Positions 12,515 to 24,267 are shown, numbered from the stretch's first letter. The stretch is DNA of 64,000 bases from Cylicocyclus nassatus (GCA_958299035.1 CATQJL010000305.1:29330040-29394039), one strand, 5' to 3'. The notes: a model not told the origin generated them from the sequence alone. Numbers and translations are program-made.

Positions 12515-13569
12515 AATCGCCTATAGAGTTCTGAGTGCTGCAAGTGCAGTGCAATTTTCAAATATCTTTTGCAGAGAATATGAAAGGGGTTATAAATGTA
12601 GCTGTAAAGAAATAAAGTGTCAATCAAGCCGCAGGAACGAGGTGAAAGCTAGTTATTTATTTTTTTTTGCTAAAAATTACTTCGTGCTTTTCATCTTTTG
12701 TTGTTTTTGATTGTGCTTAATGGACGCACTGGACATGCCAATTTAAAAACTGCATGTCCCAGATTATGACATTTTTGAGGGCTACGGTAGAGATACGGTG
12801 CACCTCAAAAGTGTAACAAATATAATTTTGCGTGGAGTTCGAAGCGAGTAGGTCTCAGTGAGTATTATGGTCTTGCAAGATGAAGTCTGCACTTAATGAG
12901 ATCTCATAATGTCACATTTTATGTTCTCTCAATAAGTGCTACTGAAAGGTGGTGAAAAATCAAACTAACTTATTTTTTGTGTGCCATACATCATCTTTAA
13001 TATTATATCACAGAAACAATTTCTGGTCACCTAACATTAGCCACACCCCCCCCCCACCCCTGCCCCCTCCATCCGCAAATAGTAGCGTCGTCTTAGATCC
13101 TGCCCTTGCGCTAAGCCAACCGTCTTCCAAATCAAATGTCCTAGCATTTGATGATTTGTTATGCTATAAAGTATAAGCTAGAGTAGTTTGCGTAGACCTG
13201 CTCTCAGACCCAGTTGCAAATCATACGAGCTCTTCCTACAGCCATCTCTTTATGCTTTCCCAATCATATGAATGAATTTTTTTGGGTCACTTAATTGCCT
13301 CCAATAAACTACCGCTCATGCATAGTACTGCGCGATGACAGGATGCTTTAGCCGCTTGCAGTTTCTGCGGAATAATCACTAACCTAGAGACTTGTCCAAA
13401 ACCCTATACTAGCACTTCTAATGAGCGAATTTTTAGGAAAGTGAGAGTTCATGAGGAAAAGACGGAATCTCAGTAGGGCCGATACTTTTGGAATGCCATT
13501 TTAAATTGCCACATATATTTACAGCAAGATTTGAGAAGTTTCCTGAAAAAGAAATGGAAAAGCAAGAAA
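12515..13569. other. No gene recognised
   Basis: AT-rich, with a C-rich tract at about 13025-13065. The open frame 12949-13176 crosses that tract and has no supporting splice signal or recognisable motif. Confidence 0.45.
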
Positions 13570-14232
13570 CAGGGCACGGCACAGGTGGCTTAGCAAGCAA
13601 GCTGGATATTGTTTTTGGGGAAAAAGCAAAGGGGATATCGTTTTTGCGGAAGAGAATAGAACTAAAGGCGTGCTCAACTTTTTTTTGGAGTTAGGTGGCT
13701 TTCAAGCCACCTGGTTAGCCACCTGAGGTGGCTTAGGAAAGAAAAAGTCATAAATTTTTCCTCCCTCACATAATTTTTCCACTTTCTTTACATACTTTTC
13801 ATCTACATCCCGAACCCTACAAACTGATTCCTAAACCGCTGCAAACCCCCCTTCTCCCCGCTTAGTTATAGCCCCTTGAAAATTTTGAATGGCCGCGGAA
13901 AGGCTGCTCTAGGCGCGTATTGCTGCACGATGGATACATCATGCCGCCATTCCGGAGAATATGAATATAATTGCATGTGTTCGATGATTCTTCTTCGTTT
14001 TTTTTCTGCTATTGCTTTGTTCCGTTCCTTTTCATGTATTTTTTCTTCGAATATCTCATGGCGGATGTGTAATTTCATTGAAGTCAAAAAGGACTTCATT
14101 TTTTGCAATTTGGGGACGCCGCCTTGTGCCGAGCCCTGGTCTAGGGTCAAAGGGGACTTCGTAAAAATTCGCAAAAGTCAAGGGGGACTTCGTTTTTTGC
14201 ATTTTCAACTAGCCACCTCGTGCCGAGCCCTG
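13570..14232. mobile_element. hAT-type MITE, 663 bp, TSD GCAAGAAA
   Basis: The 8-base direct repeat GCAAGAAA flanks it (13562-13569 and 14233-14240), diagnostic of hAT-like insertion. The left end is CAGGGCACGGCACAGGTGGC and the right end is the inverse form of CAGGGCTCGGCACGAGG. The right terminal block occurs twice in tandem (about 14118-14142 and 14210-14232). A central block at 13691-13737 repeats the subterminal GGTGGC/GCCACC motif in both orientations. The open frames of 102 and 122 codons inside it are not transposase. Confidence 0.88.
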
Positions 14233-15315
14233 GCAAGAAAGTGAATTTTTCCGCGAAAAAAAAACTTAAAGTAGCTTTCTGCGCGTTCTTGCCATCAGAT
14301 AGATGGAAATCATAATTTTAAAAATGGCAGAGTTTGATTGTTGAGTGCACTTTTAAAATTAGGTTCCTGTAAGTAGGCGTTTTCGCTCATATCTTCGGCT
14401 TGAAACAGTTCATGCTTTCAGTGACTTTTATGGCTTCGTTTTGCCCAAGTTTGTAGGTTGACAGAAAAAATACATTTGATCTGCTCTCAGCATTTGATAC
14501 ATTTCTTCAACTAAGAAGTAGCCCTGGAAAAAGGCCAAAATTTGGCTGAAAACACAATTTATACTTTTTCTTTCCGGTCCTTTTGTTTTGTGATGGCAAA
14601 ATCTAGGTGAAAATAGCTTTCCACTGCATTTGAACTCCAGCAGGTAAATACAGTTTTAAAGAGTCCTACGGAAGTGTCTACTGTAGCGAAAACCAAAAAT
14701 GAGTCGCGCATAATCTGAAATTGCGTATGGATTAAAGCTTAGCCCACTTCTCCTTCTTGTTTAGGGTTCGATTAGGCTCGTAGAAACGACGGATGAGCAG
14801 TTTACTATATTTGGCGTGCTGTCGAACTTCTCTAAACTGCAATTAGCAAAGGAGAAACGGAGTTAAAATATGCAGTAATTCTGTTTCAAATTGATGTTGA
14901 CACGCCCTTCAGCTTAAAAGCTGGAAGTAATTATGTCCAGCTCAATGAGCCCAGCTGGTATGATTTTAGTGAAAGAAAATAAATCATAAAGAAAGAACGT
15001 AGTTCTACGATTGCAAATTATCAATAAAACCGTACAAAAAAATTCCACGCCTAATCCCATTTCCACAGTCGCCTGATTTCCATTTACTTGATATGAATAT
15101 AAAAAATCAAAGTTTTTTTTTGTAGAGAGGTGTAGTCCGGTGGCATGTAAACGCGTCTTCTTTTTTCTTTTTGTAAACCTTCTCCATCTTTTCATGCAAA
15201 AAGTGTGTAGCCTTGAAATGGCGCTCCAAAAATTATAGCATTGATGATTTTCTGTCATTTCACTATTAATTCCCCTTTCACAGGAAAAATTGCCCATTGA
15301 CGTGCTCTCTAGCAG
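14233..15315. other. No feature recognised
   Basis: AT-rich. The minus-strand open frame 15297-14914 (127 codons) has no recognisable domain, no signal peptide and no splice support, so it is not called as a gene. Confidence 0.4.
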
Positions 15316-15634
15316 TGCTTAACACATTGACGACAACGTGCGTTTGAATTGTCTGCCTTTTGGGACAATGCTCTACCGGATAAACCGATAATTTCTCTAG
15401 CTAAAATCATGCATACCGACAACTACAGTATACCTACAGTAATCTACGAAGCGAACGAGAAACACAAGCTAATTTCTAGGGTTACGCAAGAAAACTTCTA
15501 AAACGAATGTATTCTAAAATAACAGTCTTTACAACAAATTTAAGCCATGACCCACCGTGTGAGTCACATTGCCCCAGGTGGCAGACTTTGCATGATCCAC
15601 CATGTGGGTCACGTTGTCGTCAATGTCATGAAGC
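15316..15634. mobile_element. MITE of the ATTGACGAC family, about 319 bp
   Basis: The left end is TGCTTAACACATTGACGAC and the right end the inverse complement of TGCTTCATGACATTGACGAC. Near the right end are two imperfect palindromes, GACCCACCGTGTGAGTCAC and ATCCACCATGTGGGT. A relative is at 36624-36938. No coding potential. Confidence 0.65.
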
Positions 15635-18600
15635 AAAAATCATTGATATCAATTGCTGTATTGATATCAAAAATAGCTGATGAAGGAATCTTTGAATTTC
15701 GTCATCAATAAAGGTAAATGTCCAACGGCTTCTGATTTTACTTTTGATTCGGCTATCATCTGCCACCGGAGATAAATTCGTACTGTTGAGATGTGGGCTT
15801 GATAAGATTGATTTTTGAATTTTGTTAATGTTTGACATAAAATAACTAAGTTTAGATATAGATAGCATTATGAAACCAAGTCCCAGAATTCTAGTAATGT
15901 CTACGCTCCAGATTATAGATCGTGAGAGTATGGTAAAGCTGTTCATTTTCCAATGGTTCAAGTGAAAGAGATGGGTAATTTTTATAATTTTCAGAAATTT
16001 TGGGAATTTGCTCAAAATAGCCCAGATAAAGTCAAAATATGGATAAAGCTGGCGAAAAACTTTTTTGAACCCCACAAAAAGCTGGATAAAGCTAAGACAA
16101 AAAAATTTTTGAACCATTTTTTGCTGACTGATAAAAAAGAAATCCCACAAAGGCACAATCTCGGCAGGTTCCGAATAACCTTTCCTTAGCACCCGGATAA
16201 TTTCCACATGCCACTGTTGTCGATAATCAATTTTTTTTCACCCAGATCATTTTCACAGTATTTGCGCTTCTTAACGGCTATTTGCAGCGATTCTAGGGTT
16301 CTAGGTCGTAGTACGAAATTTCCACGGCGTTTTTCCCGGCCGCTACTCGCATTAGAGCAGCGTATGTCCTTGTGTGCGCTTCTAATTGATAACTATTTCG
16401 GCTTCTTCGAAGAGTTCTTGCACTCGGTCACGACTCATTGCCACTGACATCGCGCGCAGCAACTCCGCCCCGCGATGAGACCGAGACTCGGTTAGCAGGA
16501 CATTCGGATGAATCGTGCTTAACCCATTTCTTACTGGAGCAAATTTGTCCTTGGTAGGCACTTCTTCTCTAGTACTGTGCGCCTTTCCTCTTCAAGAAGT
16601 TTTGCAGTGTCCTAATAAAGGATAAGCTTTTAAAGGACTTTCCCTTACATGCATGGAGCATTTACTTATAAAGGCATATTTTAGGTCTAACATAAGTTTT
16701 GAGACACTTTTTTTCATTTTCTCCTGAAAAAAAAACTTCGACAAAGTCTAAAATTTAGCATATATGGCATTGGACAAAGAGTATCTATTGGCATCATTTC
16801 CACCTTTGCAGTAAGGGTTACAATAAATATAAAGGTAATTTTGTGACGGCACTCAAATCTCCATTTTCTTTTTTCTCTAAATTCTCTCATTCTTCAAATT
16901 TTTGTTGGATTCCTAGGACACTGGTGCTAATATAAGGAAAGTTTGAAGGTCTAAGCTGTTATACAGCGCAAGTTGGAAATTTGCCAAAGATAATTGAGAA
17001 ATTCAAAAAAATTCAAAAATTGGGTTATGCATGTATATATTGAAAATTTACAGCCCTTTACTTAATTTGGAGGTGAGAAAAAATTTTTGGAGAAAGTTTT
17101 AGAGATTTTTCCCTTCAAGTGTAAAGCTTGTAAAACCTAATAGTATCCATCAGCTACTTCAGATCAGAAAATTTAAAAAGATTGAGAATGCTGACCATAA
17201 AAACTCAGCTCAGCTCACTTCTCTTGCTTTCTAGTGTGATTGAAGATTGTACATATGTTTTCAAAATTTTCTGAAGATGAGACATATTTGAAGTCTTCAA
17301 CCATCCTAATATATGCATTCATGGCAATCCTCAAGATAAGCCTAAGTTCCGACTATAGTTGATTTTCATTTGCCTCAAATAAACATTGTAAACTTAAGCA
17401 GTGCTTACATACCACAGTTTTCCAATAAATTCAGAATTTTATGCAAATCTTTCTCTCAAAATGTAATACTAAAGATTTTCTGGCTATTCAATCGCTACAA
17501 AGCTCAAAAAAATTCTATAACAAAAAAGAGTAAGGAAGGAAAGAAAAGAAAAAAGTGCTACATAATTTATTGGACTCCTGGCTGCCATAAGCATATGTAC
17601 ACTAATAAGGAACTGAAACAAAAAGTTGTAATAGGATCTTTATTGGTAAATTGACTCAACATCACATGAAAAATAGAGCGAAACGAAAACATAAATCTCG
17701 CCGATTTACAAAAGCGCATATCTCTTAGAAAGAGATTTGATTCCTCGACCTAAAAATGATCTGCACTCTAATTAGGCTATGACAGTCGTTCTCGTCTAAG
17801 CAAAGACAAAAAAATTTCCATGAGTTATTGGTTGAACGTAATTTTACGGTTAGAGGAAGTACTCAGCTTTATTGTTTGCCTGTTCTCGGTTTCCCCACTT
17901 GGGACTATTTGACCACAGACTCTTGTTTTCCCATTTATGCAAGACATTCAAGGCGCTGGCTTATGCGCCACTTATGTTTTTGCTTACACAGCGGAACAAT
18001 TATTGTTAGCTTCCAGATTCAAACACAACTAGTGGTCGTTGAAAAATGCGCTGTTTATACTCTTGCGCTCAAACATGAGCTTTTCAGTGTCTTAATTTTT
18101 CCTCAAGTATACTATATTATAAAGCTTGTAATCATAGATGTTGAAGGTTTAGGTCTGATCTGCTAATGTATACAACAACAGATAGAAGAAAACACTCTAC
18201 TATTTGCTTGTTCAAAAATTCTCCTATCTTTGGGATTACGTACCTAGCCACATACACTTCTTTTAAAAGCCACGTTCTCCGTAGGGACTTCATCGTCTTA
18301 ATATTTGTGGACCAATCGTAAATGTTTTGCCCCCCCCCCCCTCATTTGAAAATTCCAGTGATTCAAATCTAGTACAAGTCCATTTGATTATTTGCTGATC
18401 TATGATGTAGATCTTTGACTAGCCGCTTAGCCGACGCAGACTACTTAACCTTCTGTCGCTAACCAAACTACTATTTACCCCAACTAGGTAACAGACATTG
18501 TCCTTGTAACACTTGTACAGGTGTTACGGTAAGAGTGGTACCTTATGCGCGTTCTTGCTGGGTTTGGCGGGATTTAGGCTAAGAAACTGAAAGGTACCTT

Positions 18601-18826
18601 CAGCCCTTGACGAAGACCACTGCTGACCCTGCCCTCTTTCAAAAAAAATTTTTTTCGCAAAAAAAATTCGAGGTTGTACATGAGATGGGTTCTCAGCAAA
18701 AAACTGTTTTCTATTCACACCTTTGGCTTTTTAGTGTCCTGCATATTAGTTAAGAAGAATCTCCTACGATGACTACTCATCGAAATTCAGTGCTTAAAAA
18801 GTATGCAGAATTATGTCGTCATCTAC
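15635..18826. other. Unassigned AT-rich sequence
   Basis: It contains the longest open frame outside the retrotransposon (minus strand 16207-15626, 193 codons, rich in F, I and L), overlapped on the plus strand by a 78-codon frame at 15953-16189. Neither is recognised. Also present: a terminus-like TTTTAGGTCTAACATAAG near 16680 without a partner, and a poly-C tract near 18330. No gene is called. Confidence 0.35.
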
Positions 18827-19510
18827 AGAGTGTCCCAAAAAGATGTGCACACTGTTTGATCGTTAATAACTCTCTTGCTTTCAGGTTTTTTGCCGAGTTC
18901 AAGATACCATTCTGTAGAGCGAGGTTCAACTTAGATTTGCAGTGTGGAGCAAATCACCAGTCACTTTTCATTACTGTAGGATTACGGTATGAATTTCCAA
19001 CATACAGCATCACTGTGGAATAGGCCTTGCGATAAAATAATTTCAAAATAATCTGAAAACCTGTGTATTTCAGGCGTGTTCAGGCGTGCTGATTTCAGTA
19101 CATAACTTTTCATCAATTTTTCGAACTTTCTTGCTCGTGTATTCACATTTTTGAGCGACATTGGGAAAACAGTTTTTACTCTAAATCTGAAATAACTTAT
19201 GAAAGAAGCACTATACTAAAATGCAAACTTCATATTTAAAATCAGCACCTTCAATTAGCCCAGTTTGAGAGTTTCTGGCTTGTTTGGCTTTCTTTCTGAG
19301 GCAAATTGCGCCCTTTAATGGCTTAAAATCCTCTTCGAAGTTCATACCGTAATCCTACAGTAATGAAAAGTGATTGGTGATTTGCTCCACACTACGAATC
19401 TAAGATGAACCTCGCTCTATAGAATGGTGCTCTAAGCTCGACAAAAGACACGAAAGCAAGAGAGTTATTAACGATCAAAAGTGGTGTGCACATCTTTTTG
19501 GGACACCCTG
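18827..19510. mobile_element. Mariner-like foldback MITE, 684 bp
   Basis: It starts CAGAGTGTCCCAAAAAGATG and ends in the inverse form CATCTTTTTGGGACACCCTG, with TA on both sides. Arms of about 200 bases pair, for example GATCGTTAATAACTCTCTTG opposite its complement near 19458. No transposase. It lies just upstream of the candidate gene at 19599. Confidence 0.88.
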
Positions 19511-19587
19511 TATGTGATAATTTACCAACAATTTTACGGCTTTTACGCAATGTTGCGACGTATTTCTCAAGTTTTCAACTTGTCAAA

Positions 19588-19598
19588 ACCTTTTTCAG
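19588..19598 (+). promoter_or_regulatory. Acceptor-like site, possible trans-splice site
   Basis: The sequence ACCTTTTTCAG is close to the nematode 3' splice consensus TTTTCAG. It ends 23 bases before the ATG of a strong signal peptide, with no obvious donor-bearing exon directly before it. In nematodes this arrangement is typical of spliced-leader addition. The role is inferred. Confidence 0.5.
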
Positions 19599-19621
19599 CT
19601 CCGTCCGTCTCCGCTGGTTCT

Positions 19622-19776
19622 ATGAGATTGCTGCTTTTGCAGCTTGCGCTTTGCGCAGTGTACACAGTTGCGGCTACAGTAAGCAATAAATTACTGGAAG
19701 ACTATGAACGCAAGCTGAATAGTATAAACGACAAACTCCAGTGGAGAAGAAATCCTGGCAAACATCGACTGAAGAG
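19622..19776 (+). CDS. Candidate first exon of a secreted protein
   Basis: The ATG at 19622 opens a signal peptide: MRLLLLQLALCAVY is a basic start plus hydrophobic core, and TVAA fits a signal peptidase site. About 30 polar, basic residues follow, ending in GKHRLK. The frame meets a donor AAGAG|GTAATC at 19777, leaving phase 2. An alternative donor, ACA|GTAAGC at 19679, would end the exon right after the signal peptide. The start is chosen because of the acceptor 23 bases upstream. The protein is not recognised. If real, it would be a small secreted nematode product. Confidence 0.5.
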
Positions 19777-20569
19777 GTAATCCATTCCCTTGCAAAATTC
19801 CAACTCAAAAGTTATTTTCATGAGATACAGGTGTTTACTCATTAGTTTCACATGCTAGAATAATTTTCATTGAAGTGTTGTGATGCGTGGTTGGGAATGT
19901 AATATGTCGGCAGATTCCGCTCCATTAATCGTCATGTAAGCAAAACAACATGCATGCAATGCGCTCAGATTACCGTAGGAAAAAGCTAAGCTGATACGTA
20001 TTTGAGTTTCGGTACCAGAAAATTTCTGGTTATCAAAGCCAGTGTCAGTGAAGAGATGGAGTGAAAAGATTTTATTGCTATGCGTTTGTAGAAAAAAGTC
20101 ATAAGTTGGCTAAGAAATAATTTCGTTTTATCGTGTAAATCTCCATGAAACGGATCGTTATTTTCATCTGTGATCATTTGCGGGGCAGGAAGGTTAAAGC
20201 TGTTATTACCGTACATCATCTAATCAGGATTTCCTATCATTGGTGAGGGGCAGTTATGCCACAACATGGGTTAATTTCAGAAGCTCAGTTCTTCATCTTC
20301 TAAGCTTCGTTTTTATGATATGATACATAGATGTAGAGATGAGTACTTTGGTATTTGAAAACAAATAAGATTTTTGTAAAGCGAATAACATAGAATTGTG
20401 ATCTGCCACTTTGAGAAGCAGGATAAAAAAGTGTGCTTTTCTCTTATTTGCGCACATTGAGAAAATTGGGGTATCTCACTTCTTTGCGTTCTCTGAAGTG
20501 CTTTTTAGATGAAAAAGTATAAATTTTTAGCTTTGTAGGAGCCGTAAAAGTTACCGAAATCATTTTTAG

Positions 20570-20766
20570 CCAGCCCGATAGATCTATGTATGTGATTGTC
20601 AATGACAACCTCTGTGTGCAGGTATCGCTGCATCGAAGAATATGTGGAGGAGTAGCAATGTCATTGAAGAAGGCAAGGAACACGTCACTACCCCAGCACC
20701 AGTTCGAGAATTTACTATGCCAGAAGAAGAACGAAATTTCGGCGGATGCACGGCGTGAAGAATACG
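20570..20766 (+). CDS. Candidate second exon of the secreted-protein gene
   Basis: It follows an acceptor CATTTTTAG and ends at a donor TACG|GTAGGT. Read in the phase left by the exon at 19622-19776 it is open for 65 codons (starts QPDRSMYVIV, ends ARREEY) and leaves phase 1. The residues are polar and basic with a few cysteines and match no family I know. An inner acceptor TGTGTGCAG at 20621 gives another frame, rich in E, T and P, which looks equally coding-like. The reading frame is therefore uncertain. Confidence 0.35.
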
Positions 20767-21060
20767 GTAGGTCTGAAATGTTGGTAGATAAGCAAATATA
20801 TGGTCTTCAGATATTAATACATTGAGTAAACTTCTGATTAAAATACAACAGGAAGGACGGAAAAAACTGACTGAAAAGATTCTGCTTCTAACTTCAACAA
20901 TCTTTTCTATTGGAAGTATTGAAAAATTGATTGGTCTGTAGAATTCGAAAATTTTTGTGCATACTAACAAAAAAAGCAAATCACCAATATAAGTGACTTT
21001 ATTTTTAAACCTACTCGTTTGCTCTGCACTACCAAAATATGATTAAGTCATTTGGAACTC

Positions 21061-21132
21061 ATAAATAATAATAATAATAATAACAGTAATAATAACAGTA
21101 ATAATAATAGTATTAATAATAATCATAATAAT
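21061..21132. repeat. AAT microsatellite
   Basis: Imperfect AAT trinucleotide array with CAG and CAT interruptions. It lies in the putative intron between 20766 and 21551. Confidence 0.9.
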
Positions 21133-21550
21133 CTTATATATGAAGCTGAATTCTGTTTGTACACTTAGAGACAGGACGGGCGTCATAGGCTACTTTTCGT
21201 TATCGATCGATATCGATCCTATCGATTTTTCTCGATTTCTTGTAAAGTTTGATCTGTGGGGCTGGGAGTTGGCACAGGGAGGTAATCGAGCATGCTGATT
21301 ATGAATGCAATATCAGTTTTTGAAATTTTCCGCTACTTTTATCGATTTTATCGGTTTTTTTGCGAAGTTTGAGTTACGCGGCTGGGAGTTGGCGCAGAGG
21401 GTTAAGTGGGCATGTTGATAGATGTGTAATTGTTCAATTTGTGATTTTACCTGACCACTTGTGAAAATTTTTGCGCATAAGTATAGCCCACGATGATTAT
21501 TGTCATTTTGGGCCAATCCAAAAACATTTAGATTTGCATTTCTCTCCTAG

Positions 21551-21608
21551 AAAAAGATATCATCCACGCGAAATTATCGATCTCACATGAAAAAAGCTCC
21601 AGAAATGA
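21551..21608 (+). CDS. Candidate third exon
   Basis: The acceptor TCTCTCCTAG precedes it and the donor AATGA|GTAGGT follows. In the phase left by 20766 it reads 18 sense codons (KDIIHAKLSISHEKSSRN) and leaves phase 2. Joined to the exon at 22070, that phase runs into TGA after about nine codons, which would end a protein of roughly 145 residues. Support is only splice consensus and open frame. Confidence 0.3.
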
Positions 21609-21754
21609 GTAGGTTTATAGGTCATTCGTGATACTTCGCATAGCACGGTGAATTTCAATGTCATTATTGCGGGAACAAGTAAGGCATACAGATAGTGGGA
21701 CCAGCGCGAGCTTCTGCGAAGCAGAAGTGACGCACTGGTAGTGATAATAAAATA

Positions 21755-21945
21755 GCTACTTGGCGTCTTGCAAAGTTAGAACCTACTCATCTCCAGTGAT
21801 TCCTTCTTGTTTTCCTCTTTCGATTCGTTTTTATAGGTGCTAGTAACACATCTACACAGTTTGTTACCCTAGAGAAGGTTTTACTGAGGAGTTACCAGAA
21901 GAGTCTCATCCATTGCCGCGCATAGTGTGCAGTCACATATTGACC
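21755..21945. repeat. Diverged third copy of part of the duplicated core
   Basis: It aligns with 3417-3620 and 58738-58940: shared blocks include AGAACCTRCTCAT, CAGTGATT, GAGTTACCAG/AAGTTACCAG and TAGTGTGCRTCTCACA-like sequence. Divergence is far greater than between copies A and B. Confidence 0.6.
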
Positions 21946-22069
21946 TACAAAGGACTAGAGCATATATCATAAATAGTAATGAACAAATACACAAGTACAT
22001 GTTGCGTCGTTAGCGCCTTCTTCTTGAGAGTAATTCTCGTAAGTAAGTAAATGAAACTAAGCGTTTTAG

Positions 22070-22392
22070 GGAACTGACGTCACTGAAAAGGGCCCTATGA
22101 AAGCTTTCGAAGTGACATTAGTGAAGAAGAAGCGAAAGAAGATTGATGGAGGAAGCGCGGTTTACTCTACCGTAGCCGGCTTGCAATCGGTAAGTGACCC
22201 ATTTGCAGGTAATTTTTGCAAAACTGAACATTTCAGAAAACGTATTCATATGTGACTGTGCCACTTAGACGACTACTGTAATTCTGACGACCGAAATCAT
22301 TGAGGATGACGATTCTGCAGATGCTACGATTATGAAAAATCATTTCAAACCAGCTCCACAAAATGCGCAGATGGGAGCCGATGTCGACCAAC
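22070..22392 (+). CDS. Two exon-like segments, possible second small gene
   Basis: Segment 22070-22189 follows acceptor GCGTTTTAG and ends at a strong donor TCG|GTAAGT. Only the phase 0 frame is open (40 codons, with a basic stretch KKKRKK). Segment 22269-22392 follows CCACTTAG and ends CAAC|GTAAGT, open for 41 codons with an acidic run IIEDDD. An alternative acceptor ACATTTCAG at 22236 gives a 47-nt intron but reaches TAA after 14 codons. The segment may start at the internal ATG 22097 after trans-splicing, or at ATG 21979 through an improbably short 31-nt intron. It may end at TAA 22580 after acceptor TCTAACAG, inside the arm of the next MITE. Not recognised. Confidence 0.35.
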
Positions 22393-22574
22393 GTAAGTGG
22401 AACGATTTCTTTTTGTAATCTGAATGCAAACAAATATGATAATATAGAGTTCAACATGATTCCTATAGTCAAGCATTACTAGGCGCACAATAGCGAAAGC
22501 AGAGATGCATAAACCAGCAAAATATTAGTCACTTGGTTTACTTTGTCTAACAGATGCAATTAGCATGAAGACTA

Positions 22575-22812
22575 GCCTGTAATATACCTTTATGGCAGTG
22601 GCGTACCCAGGAATTCCGTTCGGGGGAGTCGGGGAGGGGGAGGGGGGACAAATTTTTCGGATGAAGTTGACACACCTAAAATTTCTTGAATGAGGGGGAC
22701 ATATTTTTTGGATGAAGTTGACATACCTAAAATTTCTTGAGATGCTCAAAATTTCCCCTCCTCCGAACGGAATTTCTGAGTACACCACTGCCGTGAAGAT
22801 ATATTACAGGAA
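22575..22812. mobile_element. Foldback MITE with GGCAGTGGCGTACCCAG arms
   Basis: The left arm, starting CCTGTAATATACCTTTATGG, pairs with the right arm around 22785-22812 whose inverse reads CCTGTAATATATCTTCACGG. The arms continue through CAGTGGCGTACCCAG and ATTCCGTTCGG. No clear target duplication. The arm contains the stop codon of a possible exon ending at 22582. Confidence 0.7.
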
Positions 22813-23107
22813 TTGCGTTCGGGAGGAGGGGGATGGGGAACAAATTTTTCGGATGAAGTTGGCACTCTCAAAATCTCTTGAGGTGCTTCCCAAAATTTTA
22901 CGTCCCCAAAAATTTTCTTACTAGGGTTATCTGAATCAGACCTTTCCAAAAGTTATTTTGAATATTTGCAAGTCAAATCACTGGACATTTTATAATAGAT
23001 GTAAATGGGTAAATGGAAAAGCGGAGGGCGAGGGGGGTTTTCCCCCTCGCCCTCCGCTTTTCCATTTACCCATTTACATCTATTCTTTCTTCGGTACGCC
23101 ACTGCTT
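22813..23107. mobile_element. Second related MITE segment
   Basis: It begins with a near copy of the left part of the previous element (ATTGCGTTCGGGAGG, then CAAATTTTTCGGATGAAGTT) and ends CGGTACGCCACTGC, the inverse of GCAGTGGCGTACC. A 43-bp perfect palindrome lies inside it. Confidence 0.6.
22994..23084. repeat. Perfect inverted repeat, 43-bp arms
   Basis: 22994-23036 is the exact inverse complement of 23042-23084 with a 5-base loop GTTTT. The arms hold GCGGAGGGCGAGGGGG and its complement. Such a hairpin can extrude as a cruciform; it may also be a recent template-switch product or an assembly artefact. Confidence 0.9.
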
Positions 23108-24267
23108 CGCAGAGTTCCAAACCATGATATAAATTAAAAAAAATTTGTCTTCTCTTGCCCTTAAGCTACCGTATTCGCTTTTCAAGACCTAAGCAGGTTC
23201 GGATAAATACTTATCTACTAACTGGTAAACAGGGTCGCACCCGGCCCTGAAGTAATATATTCGTAATTAGCATGCTCAATCACGCTCTGGCCAACTCCCA
23301 CCCCTGTAGCTCAATTTGCAAAAAATCGATACAGTCAAAGATCGATACACACTCCAGAATTGAAGGGTCGAGGCTGACAATGCCCTTTTTTTTACTAAAA
23401 ATTCGAGAAATTCGACTCAAACCTTTAATTACTTTCCGCATCATACGCCAAACACTTCACGTTTTACTCCACTGTCGGTGCCTGAACCTGCCGGTCCACA
23501 GTTTTTCCCATCTCCCTTACTCACCCAATTCTTTTTCCCTCCTCTTTTTACTCCATCCACCTTCCCTTCCCTACTCCTGGGAATGACAACAGGTATGTGT
23601 AATGAAAAAGAACACAAAAATAAGAGAAAGGAAAGGCAAGCCTAACCAAGGCTAAACTAGGCTGTTCGGGGCGCGCTTTGCAATTGGAGCAGATTGTGCC
23701 ATTACTGAAAATTTCCTGAGGGCTATGAGAAAGGTTAGAGGATATGGAACGTTTTTTGTGCATATAAAATTCGCGGTAAAGGTACGATATATGCAAGAAG
23801 GCTTAAATTATGTGAGCAAAGGGTCGGTTTGGTTAAAGGAATTCGAAAAAAGTTTAGCACGGTTTCAATTACTGAGTTCTCATGAATATTCAGGTCATAC
23901 TTCGGGTCACCTCAAATGCGCAGTGCAAATTTGGTGTCATACTACTGCGTTTTGAGTGTAAGCAACGCTTTTGTTTATTTTTGAGCATGCAGGAGGCATG
24001 CCTGCGGCTCTCCTTGCGAATCCCCCTAGAACAATATTTCCTTTGCTTTTCCCTCAAACACGATATCCAGCTCGACCCGGTTCCAGCTGCTTCGGGCCGT
24101 GTTTACAACACAACTCTGTTCCTTTTTTAGAAATCCAACTTTTCTGATCTCTGTAAAAGATAGAAAGCGCAGTTAGTGAACACTTGTGATTTCTTAGCCT
24201 TGGTTTTAAGATAAGTAGGATCTTAAATTCTGAAAACAAGTAAAGTTATCTTTCTTTGTTGTGCCAG
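23108..24267. other. No gene recognised
   Basis: AT-rich with pyrimidine-rich stretches near 23480-23580. The open frames 23272-23586, 23725-23955 and 23882-24130 overlap in different frames without splice support or known motifs. Confidence 0.4.

Noticed and set aside
13866..14244. 102- and 122-codon frames on opposite strands
   Set aside because: They are inside or span the end of the hAT-type MITE at 13570-14232 and resemble no transposase.
15626..16207. 193-codon minus-strand frame and overlapping 78-codon plus frame
   Set aside because: No recognisable domain, low-complexity F/I/L composition, no splice or start context, and the two frames conflict.
21061..21132. Regularly spaced short repeats considered as a CRISPR-like array
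   Set aside because: It is a simple AAT microsatellite without unique spacers, and the genome is eukaryotic.
21185..21370. Clustered ATCGAT-type palindromes considered as a regulatory array
   Set aside because: Spacing is irregular and the sequence fits low-complexity decay; no factor can be assigned.
22554..22582. Short terminal exon ending at TAA 22580
   Set aside because: Phase fits, but the stop and last codons overlap the left arm of the MITE at 22575, so it is mentioned only as an alternative end.
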